This document shows positions 57,523 to 64,000 of a DNA stretch of 64,000 bases, one piece after another. A program made the translations under genes and the position numbers. Below the pieces are notes generated by a model. That model was not told the origin of the DNA. It did no database searches and saw only the letters and a program-made list of their open reading frames with translations. The DNA is from Xestospongia bergquistia (taxonomy: Eukaryota; Porifera; Demospongiae; Haplosclerida; Petrosiidae). Numbering within the stretch: the stretch's first letter is position 1; each line of letters opens with the position of its first letter. The DNA lies in NCBI GenBank assembly GCA_963965975.1, contig OZ014411.1:11353501-11417500 (forward strand), written 5' to 3'.

Positions 57523-58394
57523 ATGATGATACAGATACTATCATTGTTAGTTGTCAATGTACTACAGCTGTTGTACAAGGTAAAAAGATTGTTTTAAAAA
57601 TATTCAATTCCAATCCATTTATTATAGAAACCAGTCGAGATAAGAGATGTACCTCTCCTACACCAAATATCACTACCAACACACCTTATATTCAAATACT
57701 ACAAGGACGTGATGGTCGTGATGGCATACAAGGTCCTCCTGGACTGGCTGGTAGACCTGGAAGAGATGGTACCAATGGTAAAGATGGCAATAAAGGGGAC
57801 AAAGGAGAACCAGGACCACAAGGACTTCCAGGACCAAGAAATGGAGGTGTGGTCTTTACTAGATGGGGACGTAACACATGTCCTACTACCAATGATACAG
57901 AAGTACTCTACAAAGGGAAAGCTGCAGGGAGTTCTTGGGACCAAACTGGAGGTGGAGCTAACTACATTTGTCTACCTGATGAACCTGAATTTCTCTCATA
58001 CACACCTGGTGTTTATCAATGGCAATCCTACATCTACGGAGCAGAATACCAAAGTTATGATAACAGTGGTCCTTTCTCCCCAATTAATGACCACAATGTC
58101 CCCTGTGTTGTATGTTATGTTTCCACTAGAGTATCATATCTAATGATACCAGCAAAGACTACATGTCCAAAAACATGGACCACAGAATATCAAGGTTATC
58201 TCATGGCTGAACTATACAACCATAAACGTAATGCAGTCTATGAATGTATTGATAAAGATCCTGAATCTATTCCAGGAAGTGGTGCTAACACTAATGGTGC
58301 TTTATTCTATCATGTTGAAGCTCAATGTAATGGTCTTCTCTGTCCTCCTTATGACAATGAGAAAGAGTTAGCCTGTGTGGTGTGTACCAAGTGA
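57523..58394 (+). pseudogene. Short-chain collagen C4-like, copy G, frameshifted signal exon
   Basis: Exon 1 (57523-57579) is 57 nt, against 76 in copy C, because 19 nt coding the end of the signal peptide are deleted. The intron is 57580-57627. Exon 2 (57628-58394) carries a completely open collagen frame: 15 Gly-X-Y triplets, then the ten-Cys C-terminal domain ending LACVVCTK. After splicing, the ATG frame does not match the collagen frame, and retention of the 48-nt intron does not repair it. So the matrix domain is well kept but seemingly lacks an in-frame start. An unseen alternative first exon would rescue it; otherwise this is a very young pseudogene. Confidence 0.75.
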
Positions 58395-60820
58395 ACAAAA
58401 CTATTATCTAAATTGTTTGACATTGATTTTGATATTTAGTGACTTTTGTACTTTGTACATTATGATACAATATTTTAAAAATAGAAATTTAATCTACTTC
58501 TTCAGTCTGTCAAATACAACACAATTAAATGTACTCTAGAACACTATTAATATTAAATGCAAAGTGATCAAATGTAACTCTCTCTCTCTATCTCTCTCTC
58601 TTTCTCTCTCTAAGAGTACCAAATCACAATGTTGTCTTTTTTAATAATATTTTCTAATAGTTTCAACTATTATTATTACAAATTCATTATATATACATGT
58701 ACTACCTTATAATCTATAATCAATTCTTCATTAATATAATGTAACTACATGTACATTACATATTAGTTTATTTAAGCAACATTAACTTGGTATTGCAATA
58801 ATATGAAAACACTATACAATATACTATAAATTATTTTAAGTAAGTAAATTAGTTAAGAAGTCAAATAGTTAGATAATTCTAGTATCTTATGTAAGATAGG
58901 TATTGTGAGCATGATAAATAAAGTTGATAATGTCAGTAGGTATTATACACATAGATGATGTGTATCATGTACATATTATCATACTTAATATACACGATAA
59001 TTGTGTCCTTATAAAAACTTATCAAAAGACTGTCATTAGTTCTATGTGCTATAAACTTTATTTTAACCAAATTCAATAACTCATTAAAGCAGTGACTTAA
59101 ATTTTGTTAGATACACATAGAGTTTATTATTTGTATTGTGTCAAGATAATTTCATGTCAATTATAATTTAATTTTGGAAAAAAATGAATTACTGGCCAAT
59201 ATTAACACTTGGTACATTTAACTAATCACTCTAGGTACTTTTATAAGTATTAGATTAAATGTAGTTAACATACAAGAACCACACCCTTCAGTAATGTACA
59301 TCTGGACATGGTCATTCACAATACCATGTGTTCAGTCATTGCAAGATACATATACAACAAATATTTTTATGTTTCTGTCTGCCATACAGCCTTTACTTTG
59401 TTTTCAAGGCCATGTGTTGGCATTGCTCCTACTGTGTTCCTCTATTATCTGTCCAGAATGTGTCAAAAGTAGGACAAGCTTGTACTAGAGTTCGTGGATG
59501 GAGTTTTTCATCAAGATTAGAACAAGAGGCCATGGTATAAACAAATAGTTAAAAAATTGCTAAATAACAAGGATAAAATATAATTATTTTAAGGATGTTT
59601 GTATCACAGCAAAACTGAAGTTTTAAACATTGGTAAGTTGGTATAAAATATGGAGAATATGATTATTCACTTCATCAATTATATATCTGATTAAAAACTG
59701 GGAATCTAATTAATCAGAGAAGATTCTTTTAGCTTGTGCCAGGCATAATTAAAGCACTAGTAGTTCAGTAGGGTAGTAAACTAGCAGTATAAAGTATATA
59801 AAGTGAATCATATTCTTCACATTCCATAATTACACGTGTGACCTCAAATTTACATATCATTATCAAAAGCTACATTCTATAATTGCAGCAGAAAAATGTT
59901 AAAAATGGAGAATGTCTTTAATAGCAAATAACAATGGCAAAGAGTCACATCAAAAACAATAAAATATGAGGCCACACCCACATTAGGTTTCTCATCAATG
60001 AAATTCTACAAAATAACCTGAACAGTTTTAAAAGAGAAATTGATTTTAGTCAAAGCATTGTGTTTACATTATTGATAATGTGAAAGTTCTCATTCTACCT
60101 TAGCACAAAACAGGATTTAAAACATTTAATCACTTGCTTCAACATCAAAAGAAATTAAATCCATAAATGACTTAAATACATACATAGTAGCATGTGAATA
60201 TGCCAATCTATATAAACTTGTCAACAATATTATATATTTATATATATGTATATGTAATTTCTACATAAAAATAATAACAGTTACGTTTCCAACTTGGAAA
60301 AAGCTTCATGTCATATACGTACATTATAACAAAATTGTCTTTGTTAATTTAGTCACATTACATTTAAAAATACCTTTAATAAATGTTGGAACATATCAGT
60401 CATGTGATATCTGTCCTAATTGTGGGAAGTTACAATCTCTAGAGTAGACAGAGAAACAGTAATTACTAATAAGTCATTCCAATATTTTGATTATAACAAC
60501 TACAATATAAACTAAAATATTATTAGTTGCATCAACTTCTTACCCTGACTAAAGAACGACGTTACAGTATAAATAACTCCAGTAATAGTAAGACAAGGTA
60601 TAGGGCTTATAATGGCAAACTCCTTCACTTTGTAAAGTTGTTGGGTGTGGTTTAGTATAATTACAAACTAATAAACTTCAAAATGACTGAATGTGCACAT
60701 TACATAGTTCATATTATAGTATTCTACAGTAATAATCTATAATATTAACTAGTTAAAATACTACACACTAAGTTATCACTAAAAATATAACAAGTTTTAG
60801 TTAGAGAATCTACTGAACTA
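58395..60820. other. Collagen G 3' flank and spacer
   Basis: It has a (TC)n tract at about 58577-58613. 58880-59300 matches 14130-14590. About 60365-60450 is a decayed copy of the NCKAP1 exon intact at 42445-42530. About 60530-60820 matches 15150-15440 and ends at the NCKAP1 terminal exon position. Small open frames at 59294-59540 have no support. Confidence 0.6.
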
Positions 60821-60822
60821 AA

Positions 60823-60908
60823 ATTTTCTACATGAGCTAGACAAGCTTTTCTATCCTTCATCAGATGTTGACCCACTAGTCAAAAAATGTGGCATCATTA
60901 CTGAGTCC
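60823..60908 (+). pseudogene. 86-bp fragment of the NTPase-like gene
   Basis: Nearly identical to about 31671-31755 (coding HELDKLFYPSSDVDPLVKK and a few more residues). It is inserted exactly between NCKAP1 terminal-exon flank on the left and transporter coding sequence on the right, which it joins at TCCAAG. Confidence 0.9.
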
Positions 60909-61218
60909 AAGAAGAGAAAAACATAAAGTATATACTAGTAATGATAGTTTTATATCTACCTGTCTTTGCATCAGCAAGTAGACCAAAGAATGGAAATGAA
61001 ATGTATGTCAGACAATATCCTATACCAAAAAGAATACGCTGACTTTGATGATGTTCAATGTGGCTGTTGATATAGACAGTTGTACCTACACATCGTATTG
61101 AATAAATATTGACATGAATCAAGGCATCCCATAGAATGAGTAGTATCACTGATTTAGATCTAATCATTTGCTTAGAACAAGTCAGACTAAGTCTCTTAAT
61201 CTCCCAAAAAGTGATCAT
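60905..61218 (-). pseudogene. Transporter pseudogene, N-terminal part
   Basis: The first about 100 codons of the POT-like transporter (start at 61218, motif GLLADAKTGRY kept) match 34920-35233 closely. The rest is cut off at the 86-bp NTPase fragment. Confidence 0.9.
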
Positions 61219-62455
61219 TCAATAATATTCTAATTCAATTAAATAATATATTAAAAAAACAACATTGTTATTGTATAAAAAATTACTCAACTGTTCTGTT
61301 GATTTATTTTATGTTTTGCAAACATTGACACAAGATACATGATACATAGTAAGTTATTGAGTATATGTAATTACTATTAGTAGTATAATGAAAATGTTGT
61401 CTTAATCATAAAAGGTACTTTCTACAGCAATAACAGATAAAAAGAAGCAAGTGGAATCAAATGTATATTTAACTAGAACAAAAATGTACACATAACAATA
61501 ATTAATTAAAAAGCAGGATAAGTAACTATTTGTTATATACTCTGTTTAGCACTCATGATTCATAGATCCTATTAACAACATCTTTGAATAATTCTGGGTA
61601 CTGATATTATATAATGGTAATTTCTCTCACAGCTGCTATAAGAAATAAATAATATCAGTCCATTAATAAAAATAAGCAATATTTTGTATACTTTAAACTG
61701 TTGTTCTTTCACTTTTAGTTGTTTTAACAAGTTAAGTGACTACTCTTTATGCTATATTGTGATAATAGCTAGGTTTTCATAACACAAGGGAAGTTATGAT
61801 AGGAAACAAAGCAAAGCTGTGAAAAGTCCATCATAACAGTTCATAATGTATCAGGATTGTATTTGCCTTTAAAATATAGTTCAATATTTTATTATACTGT
61901 GTGTATAGTTGATGATTGTATTAATAGGTTGTTTTATTTAACTTTTATTCGTGCTTACCAACGGTGCACTATCATCAGCCTATAAAAAGGTGTAATACCC
62001 ACGCAAATAATCAATTTCCATGTTCTTGATCTGACAAAGTTTGAAAATGTCTAGATTTGTCCCCAGACTGTCAGCCTCTAGAATGAAAAGCAAATGCGTG
62101 GTCTTAGTGTCATCAGTGTGATGTACCAACTCCTTCCAATCATAAATAGTAATGATCACATGGCACTTAAATTTTGTGTGAAAAGAAGTCAGAAATAAAA
62201 AATCACTATAATTCTAATTAGATTAAAACTACTGTTCCTCATAATGCAGTTGTTCTAGCTAATGCTCTTCCATAGCACATGACTATTGAATTCAAACTCT
62301 TTTGTTAGAATGTCTTAGCAGACCTCATCTCATGAGATCAACTCTCTTTAGATCAATTCGATGAGATCAACTCCTTTTCAACTTAAACACACATAATTAA
62401 ATTCAGTGTTGCCTCCTCTTAACGATTATTGTGACATATGTCATTCAACATTAAT
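61219..62455. repeat. Transporter-unit 5' flank, repeat copy 3
   Basis: Matches 35234-36480 along its whole length and 37312-38290 in part. Confidence 0.85.
61975..62215 (-). other. Conserved minus-strand open frame, copy 3
   Basis: The same frame as 37813-38040, with EADSLGTNLDIFKL and GYYTFL. It remains open. Confidence 0.4.
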
Positions 62456-63520
62456 CAACATTAAGATATTTTAATGCAATTTTTAAAAAATTGATATGAA
62501 ACTGTTAACATAATGTTAAATGCATTTTTAAAATAATCTTAAAATGATTTCAATGCAATTTTAAGGTAATCTTAACACAACTTTAACACAATGTTAATGC
62601 AATTTTAATAAAAAATTAATGCAATTTTAACACAATTTTAACAAAATTTTAATCAAAAATTAATGCAATTTTAGCACAATTTTAACACAATGTTGATGCA
62701 GTTTTAACACAATTTTAATGCAATTTTAATGCAATTTTAACACGCTTTAATGCAATATTAATGCATTTTTAACCAAATTTTAATATAATTTTTAAGCAAT
62801 GTTAGCATAATTTTAATGTAATATTAATACAATTTTGACACAATTTTAATGTAATATAAAAGCAATTTTAACACAATTTTAATACACTTTTAATGCAATT
62901 TTAGCATAATTTTAATGTAATATTAATGAGATTTTAACACAATTTTAATGCAATTAAAGCACAATTTTAATGTAATATTAACACGATTTTGACACAATTT
63001 TAATGCAATATTTGCGCAATTTTAACACAAGTTTTAATACAATTTTAACACAATTTTAATACAATTTTAATGTAATATAAAAATGATTTTAACACAATTT
63101 TAATGTAATATTAATGCAATTTTAACACAATTTTAATACAATTTTAATGCAATTTTAGCATAATTTTAATGCAATATTAACGGGACTTTAACATAATTTT
63201 ATTACAATTTTATTGCAATTTTAGTACAATTTTAACAAAATGTTAACGTAGTTTTAACACAATTTTAATACAATTTTAATGCAATTTTAGCATAATTTTA
63301 AAGTAATATTAACACGATTTTGACACAATTTTAATGTAATATTAACGCAATCTTAACACAATTTTAACACAAGTTTTAATACAATTTTAACACGATTTTG
63401 ACACAATTTTAATGTAATATAAATGCAATTTTAATACAATTTTAATGTAATAAATTAATGCAATTTTAACACAATTTTAACACAGTTTTAATGCAATTTT
63501 AGCATAATCTTAAAACAATT
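62456..63520. repeat. 11-bp AT minisatellite, array 3
   Basis: ACAATTTTAAC-type units as in arrays 1 and 2, about 1.06 kb. The first 200 bp align with the start of array 2. Confidence 0.92.
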
Positions 63521-63564
63521 TTATCATTGATATATACATATATATATATATATACATACATACG

Positions 63565-63606
<42 letters not shown>
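63521..63606. repeat. TA and CA microsatellite
   Basis: CATTGATATATA, then TA, CATA and (CA)n, ending TATATATCAATG. It is equivalent to the AT hairpin at 40240-40280 but expanded with CA. Confidence 0.9.
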
Positions 63607-63607
<1 letters not shown>

Positions 63608-64000
63608 CAATGCTAAAACTGATTAGTTGTTTTAACTAATTAATTAAATGATTTTGATTCACTACTGTGCTAATAGCTTCTCTCACATAGCTACTATGAG
63701 GGAAGGTAAAAAAAGCAAAGCTGTGACGTGTGTGCATTACTGTTCAGTAGCTACACCTTGATGATTAAATATTGATATATGTTCTTTCAGTAGCGGGTAT
63801 GATTGACTAAGTCGGTAATATTAATACTAATTCTCCCATTCCCAGCATTGAATAAAGCTTGCAAGAGCAATACTAATTGGGTACTTGTGTAGTGATTTCT
63901 ATTGATTTGTCCTATCATTCCTACCTTGTTTATCTCCTTTTTAACATTGTCATCCCTACATCTTCCTTCAAATTTTAAAATATACTTTTAAGAAAGAAAT
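63607..64000. repeat. Array tail and transporter-unit leader, copy 3, cut by window edge
   Basis: Matches 40281-40670. By analogy, another transporter copy may start just beyond the window. Confidence 0.7.

Noticed and set aside
59294-59540. Overlapping small open frames with Cys-rich hydrophobic translation
   Set aside because: The sister region at 14590 does not keep them open, and no family or splice site fits.

Overview
The window is eukaryotic, very AT-rich and full of short introns. Several genes have 48-52 nt introns with GT-AG (two GC-AG) borders. Two gene families point to a demosponge, most likely Amphimedon-like: the short-chain (spongin-type) collagen C4 family, and a death-domain/leucine-rich-repeat protein of the kind sponges carry in large numbers. 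The species call is inference, because no search was run.

Layout. (a) 1-5330: decayed NCKAP1 (WAVE-complex HEM family) exons on the minus strand, a dead collagen copy, and a diverged tandem repeat. (b) 5767-5868: two abutting perfect palindromes. (c) 6766-12629: a 13-exon plus-strand gene encoding DEATH and death-fold-like domains, a central domain, coiled coils and LRRs. Its frame closes exactly at 1066 residues. (d) 12734-14002: a TIR element abutting a truncated collagen pseudogene. (e) 15440-21060: two tandem NCKAP1 remnants. (f) 22342-23232: an intact collagen gene whose 3' end is duplicated with 2.7 kb of flank (23103-28705). (g) 29996-32994: an NTPase-like gene with a degenerate P-loop and two frameshifts. 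(h) 33686-35233: an intronless POT/SLC15-like transporter. It belongs to a roughly 4-kb repeat unit seen again, damaged, at 37312-41720 and 60905-64000. Each unit carries an 11-bp-period AT minisatellite. (i) 42450-58394: NCKAP1 fragments alternating with collagen genes, of which 43838-44738 and 50753-51638 are intact and 57523-58394 has a frameshifted signal-peptide exon.

The organising theme is a repeated head-to-head module: NCKAP1 on the minus strand, then a conserved TATA promoter, then a short-chain collagen on the plus strand. The module has been amplified at least five times. Three collagen copies keep complete frames, whereas every NCKAP1 copy here is partial or broken. Their lesions differ: missing exons, one nonsense codon, one frameshift. 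The collagens would be secreted extracellular-matrix proteins. The DEATH/LRR and NTPase genes look like innate-immunity or cell-death signalling components, but that role is inferred from domain type only.

No tRNA, rRNA, CRISPR array or bacterial-type operon was recognised.
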